Assembly (NCBI GenBank): GCA_017446645.1
Contig: JAFSQO010000267.1
Coordinates: forward strand, 1-8,239
Origin: Synergistaceae bacterium
Lineage (GTDB): Bacteria; Synergistota; Synergistia; Synergistales; Aminobacteriaceae
Direction of reading: 5' to 3'
Length of the DNA: 8,239 nucleotides
Position 1 is the stretch's first letter, and each line of letters opens with the position of its first letter. Of the stretch, positions 1 to 6,623 are shown in pieces. The notes under the pieces are model-generated. The model did no database searches. It had not been told where the DNA came from and worked only from the letters and a program-made list of their open reading frames with translations. The position numbers and the translations under genes were made by a program.

Positions 1-591
1 AGAATGAGAGACCTCAACGTCTGGGAGGGACTTTTCCCAGGTATGTACGTGAGTGAACAGGCTGACCAGAGACTTCACATCATGGAACACTTTATGGCTC
101 AGGTCGCTAAACACGGGATTGACTTCAAAGGCATGAAGTGGCTCATCAATATCGCTGTGGTGCTGACTGACTCTAAACAGGAAATCAGATTTGCAATCAT
201 GGACAGGATGAATCTAAATCCCAATGAACGGGAACAGCTGACTAAATGCTTCACTCAATGGCCCAATGTCGAAAAATTTTGCTCAGGTTCAGGCAAGAAA
301 AATATCGCTAATTCCGAAGCGTATTTATTTTTCAAGGATTACGGTGTAATTCCTCTTGTGTACTGGCTGACATGCCTCAAAACTCCGGAAGCCAGAAGGC
401 TCATCATAGAACACCTTGAGGTCTGGATTGACGTTAAAGGCTCGTTGACGGGAAAAGACCTGCAGGCTATGGGACTCAAAGGCAAATCAATCGGAGATGC
501 CCTAAATCTCGTAAAACTTGCTATAATTGATAAGCAGATAACTACGCATGAACAGGAAAGAGAATTCGTGCAAAAGTTAATTAATTCATAA
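1..591 (+). CDS. CCA-adding tRNA nucleotidyltransferase-like protein, C-terminal part (5' end outside window)
   Basis: The frame is open to the first base of the window, so the gene begins upstream; the ATG at position 4 is probably internal. What remains (about 196 codons) is mainly alpha-helical and has no nucleotidyltransferase active site. The end carries a stretch like the C-terminal signature of CCA-adding enzymes and bacterial poly(A) polymerases: LTGKDLQAMGLKGKSIGDAL, followed by a helix resembling the family's 'eiTtreea' end. In that family this region helps bind the tRNA while the missing N-terminal domain adds CCA to the 3' end. Membership rests on this C-terminal pattern only, so an HD-domain or other poly(A)-polymerase-like protein is possible. 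The gene lies 24 bases before rplY on the same strand, which fits a translation-related operon. Confidence 0.65.
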   Translation, partial: RMRDLNVWEGLFPGMYVSEQADQRLHIMEHFMAQVAKHGIDFKGMKWLINIAVVLTDSKQEIRFAIMDRMNLNPNEREQLTKCFTQWPNVEKFCSGSGKKNIANSEAYLFFKDYGVIPLVYWLTCLKTPEARRLIIEHLEVWIDVKGSLTGKDLQAMGLKGKSIGDALNLVKLAIIDKQITTHEQEREFVQKLINS

Positions 592-615
592 TTCATACAT
601 AAAGGAGTAATAATC

Positions 616-1275
616 ATGGCGGACATAGTAACAATCGTGATGGAGTCACGCACTAAGTCAGGCAAACGGGAAAACGGCAGAATTCGCAGGGCGGGTTATG
701 TACCTTGCGTTATTTATGGCCCGGAGATCAGCCCTAACATTATCGGGAAAGTCAACATGCGCGAGATTGAACGCATTCTTGCAGGACGCTGGGAAAGCAC
801 CAGACTCAACGTCAAATTACCGGACGGACGCGAGGAGCTTTGCATTATCCGTGAGGCTCAGAGACACCCGTTAAACGACATGCCGCTTCACATTGACTTC
901 TTGCACTTAGTCAGGGGCAGAAAGATTAACGTCAATATACCTGTCGAAGTTACCGGGCGCGAGAACTCTCAGGGCATTAAGGACGGCGGAGTCTTAGAGG
1001 CTATTCACGAGCTTGAAGTCGAGACCTTACCGATGAGCATTCCTGACGTAATCAGCGTTGATGTATCTGGTCTCAATGTCGGTGATGCCATTCACGTTAA
1101 AGATTTGGCACTTCCTGAGAACGTTACGGCTCTGGCTGACCCTGATGAAGTTGTCGCAATAGTCGTTACGTCAAGGGGCGTTGAAGATGCTGCACCTGAA
1201 GAAGAGGCTACGGCTGCTGCTGATGTCGAAGTCGTCGCAAAGGGCAAGGCAGCTAAAGAAGAAGAGAGTGAGTAA
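616..1275 (+). CDS. rplY: 50S ribosomal protein L25, general stress protein Ctc type
   Basis: This 219-residue protein has the two-domain Ctc/TL5 form of L25, which binds 5S rRNA in the large ribosomal subunit. Residues 1-98 are the L25 RNA-binding barrel, with RRAGYVPCVIYG near the start and HPLNDMPLHIDF at 84-95, the usual hPvk...HvDF motif. Residues 100-186 form the C-terminal beta domain (GGVLEAIHELEVETLP, then VDVSGLNVGDAIHVKDL). A low-complexity Ala/Glu/Lys-rich tail follows from about 187 and is common in long L25 proteins. AAAGGAG at 601-607 gives a good ribosome binding site for the ATG at 616. The gene sits between the tRNA nucleotidyltransferase-like gene and pth; the ctc-pth pairing is widespread in bacteria and supports both calls. 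Confidence 0.95.
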   Translation: MADIVTIVMESRTKSGKRENGRIRRAGYVPCVIYGPEISPNIIGKVNMREIERILAGRWESTRLNVKLPDGREELCIIREAQRHPLNDMPLHIDFLHLVRGRKINVNIPVEVTGRENSQGIKDGGVLEAIHELEVETLPMSIPDVISVDVSGLNVGDAIHVKDLALPENVTALADPDEVVAIVVTSRGVEDAAPEEEATAAADVEVVAKGKAAKEEESE

Positions 1276-1299
1276 CCTCACCCTTACCCTTTTTTTGAC

Positions 1300-1863
1300 A
1301 TGAAGATAATCGCAGGTCTTGGAAATCCGGGAACTCAATACGCCTTCACCCGTCATAATATGGGCTGGCAGAGCATTGACTTCCTCGTCAACAACTACAA
1401 TCTCGGCAGGGCTAATCACAAGTTCAATGCTGAGTGCTGGAGGTGGCGTGATGTCGTGCTGCTTAAACCCTTAACGTTCATGAACTCTAGCGGTCTGAGC
1501 GTTAGTGAGGCTGTGAGCTTCTACAAGATAGATTTACAGGATTTGCTGATTATCTATGATGACATGGCGTTACCATTTGGGAAACTCAGAATGCGCGCTC
1601 AGGGTTCCGCAGGCGGCCACAACGGGTTAATCTCGATTATAGGGGCACTCGGAAGTCTGGAAATTCCAAGACTGCGAATAGGTATCGGCAAGGCTCAGGA
1701 CAGCATGATTAATTACGTACTTGGCCATCTTGAACCTCAAGAGCTGGAACGATTACCGGAAATTCTAAGGCGCGTTGAGACTGCAGTAAACACTTGGCTC
1801 GATAAAGATATTCAACAAGCAATGACAATCGTTAATTCTGAAATTTCACCTTCTGATTCTTAA
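1300..1863 (+). CDS. pth: peptidyl-tRNA hydrolase
   Basis: This 187-residue protein has the usual length for bacterial Pth, the cytoplasmic enzyme that cleaves the ester bond of peptidyl-tRNAs dropped from the ribosome and recycles the tRNA. The family signature opens the protein (IIAGLGNPGTQYAFTRHNMG), giving N9 and catalytic H19. Other expected residues are present: MN at 61-62 in LTFMNSSG, D87 in IIYDDMALP, and H107-N108 in GSAGGHNGLISI. The RLRIGIG segment at 124-130 is also typical. The gene starts 24 bases after the rplY stop. No clear Shine-Dalgarno sequence lies in that gap, which is pyrimidine rich (CCCTTTTTTTGAC), so translation may depend on ribosomes arriving from rplY. It is in the same frame as rplY, with a single TAA and eight sense codons between them. 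Confidence 0.96.
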   Translation: MKIIAGLGNPGTQYAFTRHNMGWQSIDFLVNNYNLGRANHKFNAECWRWRDVVLLKPLTFMNSSGLSVSEAVSFYKIDLQDLLIIYDDMALPFGKLRMRAQGSAGGHNGLISIIGALGSLEIPRLRIGIGKAQDSMINYVLGHLEPQELERLPEILRRVETAVNTWLDKDIQQAMTIVNSEISPSDS

Positions 1864-1990
1864 ACAGGGTCAGGAGGTTTTATTTTTATAAGGAGGTAAT
1901 CGTATAGTAAGCCAATAAATATATTACTGATAGCGCGTAAAATCTCAACAGGAATAAATTACAAAGAAAGGAGGACGCTGCAAAAACATA
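1864..1990 (+). other. non-coding stretch with three AGGAGG motifs
   Basis: No convincing gene is visible between the pth stop and the promoter at 1991. There is also no clear hairpin-plus-T terminator for the upstream cluster. The stretch is AT rich and holds three perfect Shine-Dalgarno-like AGGAGG motifs at 1872-1877, 1891-1896 and 1969-1974. None is followed at normal spacing (5-12 bases) by ATG, GTG or TTG. They may be remnants of a lost small gene or part of an RNA structure; nothing in the sequence decides this. Confidence 0.5.
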
Positions 1991-2019
1991 TTGACATTAC
2001 ATTTTCCTAAGGGTAATAT
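1991..2019 (+). promoter_or_regulatory. consensus sigma-70-type promoter upstream of the candidate RNA and gdhA
   Basis: A perfect -35 box TTGACA (1991-1996) is followed after exactly 17 bases by the -10 box TAATAT (2014-2019), one base from consensus. This is the best promoter in the window. Transcription should begin near 2025-2027, about 210 bases before the gdhA ATG. It therefore drives either gdhA with a long leader or a separate small RNA. Confidence 0.8.
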
Positions 2020-2025
2020 ACCTCA

Positions 2026-2176
2026 TGCGTCTGGGAGCGGTGTGAGTCACGATATATATAAAGAGTTTAGCTTTTCTGGAAGCCTAAGCTCTAAGGGAGT
2101 CCGATGCCCCCGTTATGACTGCGGAGAACTATACAAACGGTACACTGATTTCAGAGTATCGGGTTCTGTGAAACAG
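2026..2176 (+). ncRNA. candidate structured RNA: small RNA or gdhA leader, family not recognised
   Basis: The stretch begins at the predicted start of the consensus promoter and contains several helices found by hand. A long hairpin at 2063-2091 pairs GAGUUUAG with CUAAGCUC (one G-U) and continues with three inner pairs past a bulged C. A second hairpin at 2139-2160 pairs GGUAC with GUAUC and CUG with CAG around an A-A mismatch and a four-base loop. A small hairpin at 2166-2176 pairs CUGU with ACAG. An irregular helix may join 2027-2040 to 2101-2113 and enclose the first hairpin. It does not match the T-box, TPP, cobalamin, lysine or SRP RNA motifs that I know. A 6S-like RNA cannot be excluded. 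No clear terminator follows, which favours a gdhA leader; the 3' end is uncertain. Confidence 0.45.
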
Positions 2177-2234
2177 TAAGGAAAATGTAATAAAATGTGA
2201 AGTATTATTATGTTTTTTGCATCGGTATTCAGCA

Positions 2235-3503
2235 ATGCAGAGGCGTAAATCTCAAAATGTGTTACTCAATACGGCTTTACAGGAATTTTACGGAGCAGCG
2301 GACGAGATGGGTTTAAGCGAAAGACTCATCTCAATCCTCAGTCATTCAGAACGCAGGGTTCATGTCTCGTTGCCTGTCGAAATGGACGACGGAAGCGTGA
2401 ATGTCTTTGACGGCTACAGGGTTCAGCACTCTACGGCACTTGGGCCATCAAAGGGCGGAATTCGCTACGACCTGGCTGTCGATATGGACGAATGCGAGGC
2501 TCTGGCTATGCTCATGACGTGGAAGTGCTCACTTGCAGGCATACCCTACGGCGGAGGCAAGGGCGGGATTTGCTGTGATCCCCTGAACATGTCAAAGCGT
2601 GAGAAAGAAAAAGTCTCACGAACTTACGGCGCACGTATCGAGCCAATTCTCGGACGATGGAGTGATGTCCCTGCCCCTGACATGAACTCAGGCTCTCAGG
2701 AAATGGTCTGGATTCTCGACACTGTCTGCAAGATGAGGGGCAAACTTGAACCTGCAATCTTGACCGGAAAGCCAGTATCTTACTGGGGCAGTCACGGACG
2801 CAACGAAGCTACAGGGCGAGGCGTTGCAACATGCGGTCTTGAATTCATGAAGGCTATGGGAAAAAACCCTGACAACATCACGGCAGCTGTTCAGGGGTTC
2901 GGCAATGTAGGCAGCTACACGGCTAAAGTGTTAAACGAGGCTGGAGTCAAAGTCGTTGCTATAAGCGACATTACAGGCTCATACTACTCAGCAGGAGGCA
3001 TTGACATCCGCAAGGCTTTCGAGGTAATTCACAATAATCCCAAGAAATTACTCACGGGCTTTGAAGAGATCGGCAACTGCGAAAAGATTGATAATGTCTT
3101 ATTTGCTGACTGCGAGTTTTTATTCCCCTGTGCAAGGGACGGCGTTATTAATCAGGACACAGCAGGCAAGATTAAAGCACGCTATATTGTCGAGGGTGCA
3201 AACGGGCCTGTCACACCTGAAGGCGATAGAATTCTCGATGATGCAGGCGTTATTATTATTCCGGACTTTCTGGCGAATTCTGGAGGCGTTATAGGCTCTT
3301 ACTTTGAGTGGGCGCAGAACTTGCAGGGCGAATTCTGGAGCGAAGAAGAGTACAACAACAAGCTCGTCAATATCATGAAGGGCAATTTCAGGCTCGTATG
3401 GGACTATGCTGAGGCCAAGCACATCAAGATGAGGCGGGCAGCTACTATGGCAGCGATTCAGAGGGTCGCAGATGTCGTAGAAATGCGAGGGATTTTCTTA
3501 TAA
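2235..3503 (+). CDS. gdhA: glutamate dehydrogenase (Glu/Leu/Phe/Val dehydrogenase family)
   Basis: The 422-residue protein (numbered from ATG 2235) is a hexameric-type NAD(P)-dependent glutamate dehydrogenase, which converts glutamate to 2-oxoglutarate and ammonia reversibly in the cytoplasm. Substrate-domain motifs are in order: GPSKGGIRY near 71-78, TWKCSLAGIPYGGGKGG with K97 and catalytic K109, and DVPAPDMN with D149. Then come GRNEATGRGV and the Rossmann nucleotide-binding loop GFGNVG at 221-226. The C-terminal part has VEGANGPVTPEGD and NSGGVIGSYFEW, the family's NAGG..SYFEW site. Length is normal. The start is unsure: a TTG at 2217 is also in frame and would add six residues, and neither start has a good ribosome binding site. 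ATG 2235 fits the usual N-terminus better. The gene stands alone, behind its own promoter and leader, and ends at a strong hairpin. Confidence 0.96.
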   Translation: MQRRKSQNVLLNTALQEFYGAADEMGLSERLISILSHSERRVHVSLPVEMDDGSVNVFDGYRVQHSTALGPSKGGIRYDLAVDMDECEALAMLMTWKCSLAGIPYGGGKGGICCDPLNMSKREKEKVSRTYGARIEPILGRWSDVPAPDMNSGSQEMVWILDTVCKMRGKLEPAILTGKPVSYWGSHGRNEATGRGVATCGLEFMKAMGKNPDNITAAVQGFGNVGSYTAKVLNEAGVKVVAISDITGSYYSAGGIDIRKAFEVIHNNPKKLLTGFEEIGNCEKIDNVLFADCEFLFPCARDGVINQDTAGKIKARYIVEGANGPVTPEGDRILDDAGVIIIPDFLANSGGVIGSYFEWAQNLQGEFWSEEEYNNKLVNIMKGNFRLVWDYAEAKHIKMRRAATMAAIQRVADVVEMRGIFL

Positions 3504-3508
3504 AATTT

Positions 3509-3532
3509 CCCCCTGTCACAGTCGGCAGGGGG
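3509..3532. terminator. GC-rich hairpin between convergent genes, probably bidirectional terminator
   Basis: CCCCCTG (3509-3515) pairs perfectly with CAGGGGG (3526-3532) around a 10-base loop, six bases after the gdhA stop. On the plus strand the following sequence (GGTTATTGATTTATTGC) is only moderately T rich. On the minus strand the hairpin is followed by AAATTTTAT, giving a short U run for the convergent surface-protein gene, whose last codon is at 3543. Confidence 0.75.
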
Positions 3533-3542
3533 GGTTATTGAT

Positions 3543-3909
3543 TTATTGCTTCTTTCTCTTGTTGAACACTAACACACTTAATGCTCCTAAGCCTGCAAAG
3601 GGAAATCCAGCATTACAGCTCCCGCAATTGCTATCATCAAGATAACCGTTGCTGCTCTCCGGTCAACATGACGCGTTATATTCTGCAGGGATTACGTCTC
3701 CGCTCTCACTGAAGGCCGTAACGTTCGAGATTTACGAGTTCAGCATTCACATAACGTCCTATGTCAAGCGACAAGCCAGTTCTGAAGCCGTACAGCAACT
3801 CGCAGCCGTTAGCAATCACACGCTCCAACAAGACGCAGTTACTAAGCCTCTCCCGGCCCCGGACATTCACACTTGCAAGCTCAGGACAGTTCACTGACTC
3901 TAGCATCAA
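3543..3909 (-). pseudogene. degraded 3' end of the surface-protein gene: LRR-like piece and Synergist-CTERM tail
   Basis: Two reading frames contribute. From 3909 to 3706 one frame is open for 67 codons and reads ESVNCPELASVNV, then LSNCVLLERVIANGCELL, resembling BspA-type leucine-rich repeats; this assignment is tentative. Near 3710 the plausible frame changes and reads SESGDVIPAEYNASC, meets a TGA at 3663-3665, and continues PESSNGYLDDSNCGS. It ends with CNAGFP (3600-3617), a hydrophobic stretch and NKRKKQ, stop at 3543-3545. This end has the Synergist-CTERM sorting layout, thought to direct anchoring or processing of exported proteins in Synergistota. The frame of the tail is the same as that of the intact 5' part at 4377-6584, so the shifts between them cancel out. 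The tail therefore belongs to that gene but cannot be reached by normal translation. Confidence 0.7.
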
Positions 3910-4396
3910 AGGTCATGTTGCTCAACTGGACGCTTGCCATGTAGTCCGCCAGTGTTCTCAAGAAGCTGATTCTCACTATGAAGGGACTTGAGCAGACTCT
4001 CTCGAACATAAGCATTGAAGCAGGGACATCGAGAATTATGAGTGTCACGGTTTCAGATCTTGTGCCTGAGTTATTTGCTGCACTCACTGTAAAGACAAAC
4101 TCGCCCGTCTGTTTGGGAGTTCCTGCAAACTTGCCTGTACTTGTCGGAGCACTTGATGTGATTTCCGGAGCGTTACGGTTAAGGCTTTCTGATATATCGT
4201 AGATCCTGAGTGTAAAAGTCTTTGTGTCAGTACCGTACTCATTCGTTACTGTCACGGTAATCTCGAATTCACCGTAAACCGTTGGCGTTCCCGTTATCGC
4301 AGGGCCTTCGAGTGCAAGTCCGTCCGGGAGACCTGAAGCTGTCCATGATGATTGGCTGTTGTCTGCTGTTGAAGCCTCAAGGGTGAACGAGTACAT
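3881..4396 (-). pseudogene. frameshifted continuation of the surface-protein gene: Ig-like domains 3 and 4
   Basis: This 171-codon open frame overlaps the end of the upstream frame by 20 bases and starts in the middle of a domain, so it is not an independent gene. It reads MYSFTLEASTADNSQSSWTA, SGLPDGLALEG, ITGTPTVYGEFEITVTVTN: the rest of an Ig-like (He_PIG-type) domain whose first strand, ITTSELPAGLG, ends the frame before it. A fourth domain follows, beginning APEITSSAPTSTGKFAGTPK, but it lacks the middle strands that the other copies have, about 35-40 residues, so an in-frame deletion is likely. After ETVTLIILDV (near 4030) the translation stops looking like a domain and ends at a TGA at 3881-3883. 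It has no plausible signal peptide or ribosome binding site of its own. Confidence 0.7.
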
Positions 4397-6584
4397 TTTG
4401 CCCTAAGCCTGCTGGGAGTTCTGACGTTGTGATTGCGGTATTCTTGTCAGACTCGCCGGTAACTGTCAGGGTAAGGGCTGCAGTGTCAGAGCCTGCGTTG
4501 TTCGATACGGTAATTGTGACGTTGAATTCGCCTGTTTCGAGGGCTTGACCAGTAATCAGGGTGTTAGAGCCGATTGAGTCAGTGTAATCGAGACCGTTAG
4601 GCAATCCCGTTACCAGCCAGGTCATGGGCGTTGAACCCGTTGCACTCACCAGAGCGGAGTAGCTGTCATTCACGGGTGTTGACGGCAATGTTCTTGTCGT
4701 GATTTCTGGGGCCTTTATTGCGTCCGGAGCTGGTGTGTCAGGTGTCTCTGGGTTTTGGTCCGTCGGCTCATAGTTTCCGGGTTTTTCAGGCTCCTGGTTT
4801 GTCGGGTTCTGCTCTGTAGGGTTAGAGTTTCCGGGGTTCTCTTGAGGCTGGTTTGTCGGCTCAGAGTTCCCGGGGTTCTCTTGTGGCTGGTCCGTCGGAT
4901 CAGAGTTCTCAGGGTTCTCTTGTGGCTGGTCCGTTGGGTCAGAGTTCCCAGGGTTCTCTTGAGGCTGGTCCGTCGGGTCAGAGCTTCCGGGGTTCTCTTG
5001 AGGTTGGTCTGTCGGATCAGAGCTTCCGGGGTTCTCCGGGTCAGGATTTACAGGTGTACTGCTCGCAGCTTTTATCGTTAGTGTGAAGGTCTTCTCATCT
5101 GTTATGTAGTCTCCGAAACAAGAGACCTTGACTTTCACGCTGAACGTTCCTGTTGTAGTAGGTTTTCCCTTTATCGTGAGAGTGTTGCCGGTTACAGTAG
5201 TGTCTATCGTAAGCTCTGTAGGTAGTGTGCTCTCTGAAGTGGTCCATGTAAAAGTCGTTCCTTCGGCAGCCGTACATGTGGCCGTGATAGTTCCGTTATA
5301 ATCCTTACCGACTACAGCGTCAGGAAGCGTTGCAGTGGTAATCTTAATGTCTGCTGAAAGTTCGACTGCTCCGATTGAGGGGTTAGAAGTGTGGAATGTC
5401 CTGCCGAGCTGGTCAGTTGTAAAGTTAATTGCCTCACCTGCGTATACACATTCTGCAAGAGTTGTCGGGTTATTTTCAATCGTGAAGAATGTGTGCTGTA
5501 CACCTTTAATGTTTTCTGTTGATGGTGTAAGAGTGCTTGTAGGATTATCTATGCAGTTAACCGTTTTGTTTGTACCATTATCTGTAACCTTAACTGAAGT
5601 ATTTACTAGGGTGCAATTCGTAAGTTTTATAGTATGTCCACTATTATATATTCCGCCACCTTCAGTAGTATCAGTAGTAGCTGTATTGTCTTTGAATGTA
5701 CAGCATTTTATATCTGCCACGTTGCTCGTTCCAGCATATGAACAAACACTGATTGCACCACCATATTGAGTACTCTTGTTATCGGTGAATGTGCAGTTTG
5801 TGATTTCCGCTTTTGATATGGTGTTATTGCTGAAGACAACTATAGCACCGCCTCCTGAGCTATCATTCTCATTATACGTAGCCCCCGATGCTGTATTTTG
5901 GTCAAATAAACAGTTAATAATTTTTGCTAAAGTCTCTGCATTTTGAGCAGCCACGCATACAGCTCCGCCAAGTCCTGCAGTGTTATTCTTGAATGTACAA
6001 TTTTGGATTGTTGGTGAAGCGTCCAGAATGCAAACACCTCCGCCGAATGAAAAGTTATAAGTACCGTCATTGAATGTGTTACCTTTGCCGTTCTGAATTG
6101 TAAAGCCGTCTATTAATGTCGCATTCCCTTCACCCGAATCATTGTTGCAATGAATTACACTCTCTTCAGTGTTTGTTGCCATTGTCAGAGTTGTAGCGTT
6201 ATCTGCAATGTTCCTAGTTTTAAGATTTTCATCGCTTATTTTACCTGTCCACGTTTCTTCACCTGAGAAACCGCCGTAAATATTCAAGGTCTTGTCTATG
6301 TTGAGCGTAGCTGTTAACGTGTATGTACCCTTAGCAATGTATATAATGTCACCAGAACTTGGAACAGGTTGAGGGTTGTCAGTGTTATCACCGTTGAAAA
6401 ATGCGGTAAGCGTTGTTGTTGTTGTGGCGCTGGTAAAACCATTCGTTAAGTATTTTATATTATCGTTAGTTTCTGTGCCATTCTTGACGATGTAATAATA
6501 AGTATTCTCTGCCCATGACGCACTCACAGACACTAGCAACATCAAAAAAATTGCTATAATTCGTAATAACCGCAAAAAAATCAT
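4377..6584 (-). CDS. exported surface protein with Pmp-like beta-helix, Ig-like domains and Pro-rich repeats (3'-truncated by frameshift)
   Basis: Numbered from ATG 6584 (735 residues). Residues 1-25 are a signal peptide (RLLRIIAIFLMLLVSVSASWA, probably cut before ENT). Residues 180-312 hold repeats like those of chlamydial Pmp proteins: GGGV 181, GGAV 206, GGAI 245, GGAI 275 and GGGI 309, alternating with FKNN, FDQN, FTDN and FKDN, as in right-handed beta-helices. An Ig-like He_PIG-type domain spans about 410-506, a Pro/Asn/Gln repeat linker 510-623, a second Ig-like domain 624-709, and a third starts at 716 but the frame ends after ten junk residues. The start is unsure: GGAG (6585-6588) touches ATG 6584 but lies nine bases before TTG 6575, which would give a compact signal peptide; TTG 6590 is also open. 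The role is unknown; adhesion or surface display is an inference. The protein lacks its sorting tail because of the frameshift. Confidence 0.8.
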   Translation of the reverse strand: MIFLRLLRIIAIFLMLLVSVSASWAENTYYYIVKNGTETNDNIKYLTNGFTSATTTTTLTAFFNGDNTDNPQPVPSSGDIIYIAKGTYTLTATLNIDKTLNIYGGFSGEETWTGKISDENLKTRNIADNATTLTMATNTEESVIHCNNDSGEGNATLIDGFTIQNGKGNTFNDGTYNFSFGGGVCILDASPTIQNCTFKNNTAGLGGAVCVAAQNAETLAKIINCLFDQNTASGATYNENDSSGGGAIVVFSNNTISKAEITNCTFTDNKSTQYGGAISVCSYAGTSNVADIKCCTFKDNTATTDTTEGGGIYNSGHTIKLTNCTLVNTSVKVTDNGTNKTVNCIDNPTSTLTPSTENIKGVQHTFFTIENNPTTLAECVYAGEAINFTTDQLGRTFHTSNPSIGAVELSADIKITTATLPDAVVGKDYNGTITATCTAAEGTTFTWTTSESTLPTELTIDTTVTGNTLTIKGKPTTTGTFSVKVKVSCFGDYITDEKTFTLTIKAASSTPVNPDPENPGSSDPTDQPQENPGSSDPTDQPQENPGNSDPTDQPQENPENSDPTDQPQENPGNSEPTNQPQENPGNSNPTEQNPTNQEPEKPGNYEPTDQNPETPDTPAPDAIKAPEITTRTLPSTPVNDSYSALVSATGSTPMTWLVTGLPNGLDYTDSIGSNTLITGQALETGEFNVTITVSNNAGSDTAALTLTVTGESDKNTAITTSELPAGLGQNVLVHP
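4837..5036 (-). repeat. 39-bp tandem repeat coding Pro-rich linker
   Basis: The pentamer TTCTC recurs on the plus strand at 4837, 4876, 4915, 4954, 4993 and 5032, exactly 39 bases apart. Each unit encodes 13 residues of the form ENPGSSDPTDQPQ, with five clear copies and degenerate ones beyond (ENPGNSNPTEQ, then NPTNQEPEKPGNYEPT). Copies differ by a few bases. The array keeps the reading frame, so gain or loss of a unit would only change linker length between the two Ig-like domains. Confidence 0.92.
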
Positions 6585-6623
6585 CTCCAATAAAATATAA
6601 CATTTCGCAGAATTCTAGCTCAC

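Noticed and set aside
2026..2176. Known riboswitch, T-box, SRP RNA or tmRNA
   Set aside because: I compared the stretch with the motifs I know for T-box (GGGUGGUACCGCG), TPP, cobalamin, lysine, guanidine-I, SRP and tmRNA and saw none. A 6S-type RNA is not excluded but no convincing single long bulged stem closes the ends.
1991..2179. 62-codon open frame beginning with TTG
   Set aside because: The TTG is part of the -35 box TTGACA, the AGGAGG before it is 16 bases away, and the translation resembles no protein. The region is better read as promoter plus structured RNA.
2139..2218. Terminator ending the candidate RNA at the T6 run 2213-2218
   Set aside because: The only stem just before the T run is five A-T pairs (TAATA/TATTA) with a 10-base loop, too weak for a convincing terminator.
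3649..3991. Plus-strand open frames over the degraded 3' end
   Set aside because: No ribosome binding sites and no recognisable protein features; the minus strand carries the domain and sorting-tail signals.
3881..4396. Independent small protein starting at ATG 4396
   Set aside because: It begins inside an Ig-like domain, overlaps the upstream frame and has no ribosome binding site or signal peptide; it is the continuation of the broken surface-protein gene.
4837..5036. CRISPR array
   Set aside because: The 39-base spacing is that of a tandem coding repeat with no unique spacers; it translates in frame to ENPGSSDPTDQPQ-type units.
4755..5086. Plus-strand Arg/Leu/Val- and Ser/Gly-rich open frames across the repeat
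   Set aside because: They are antisense shadows of the 39-bp repeat array and are repetitive only for that reason.
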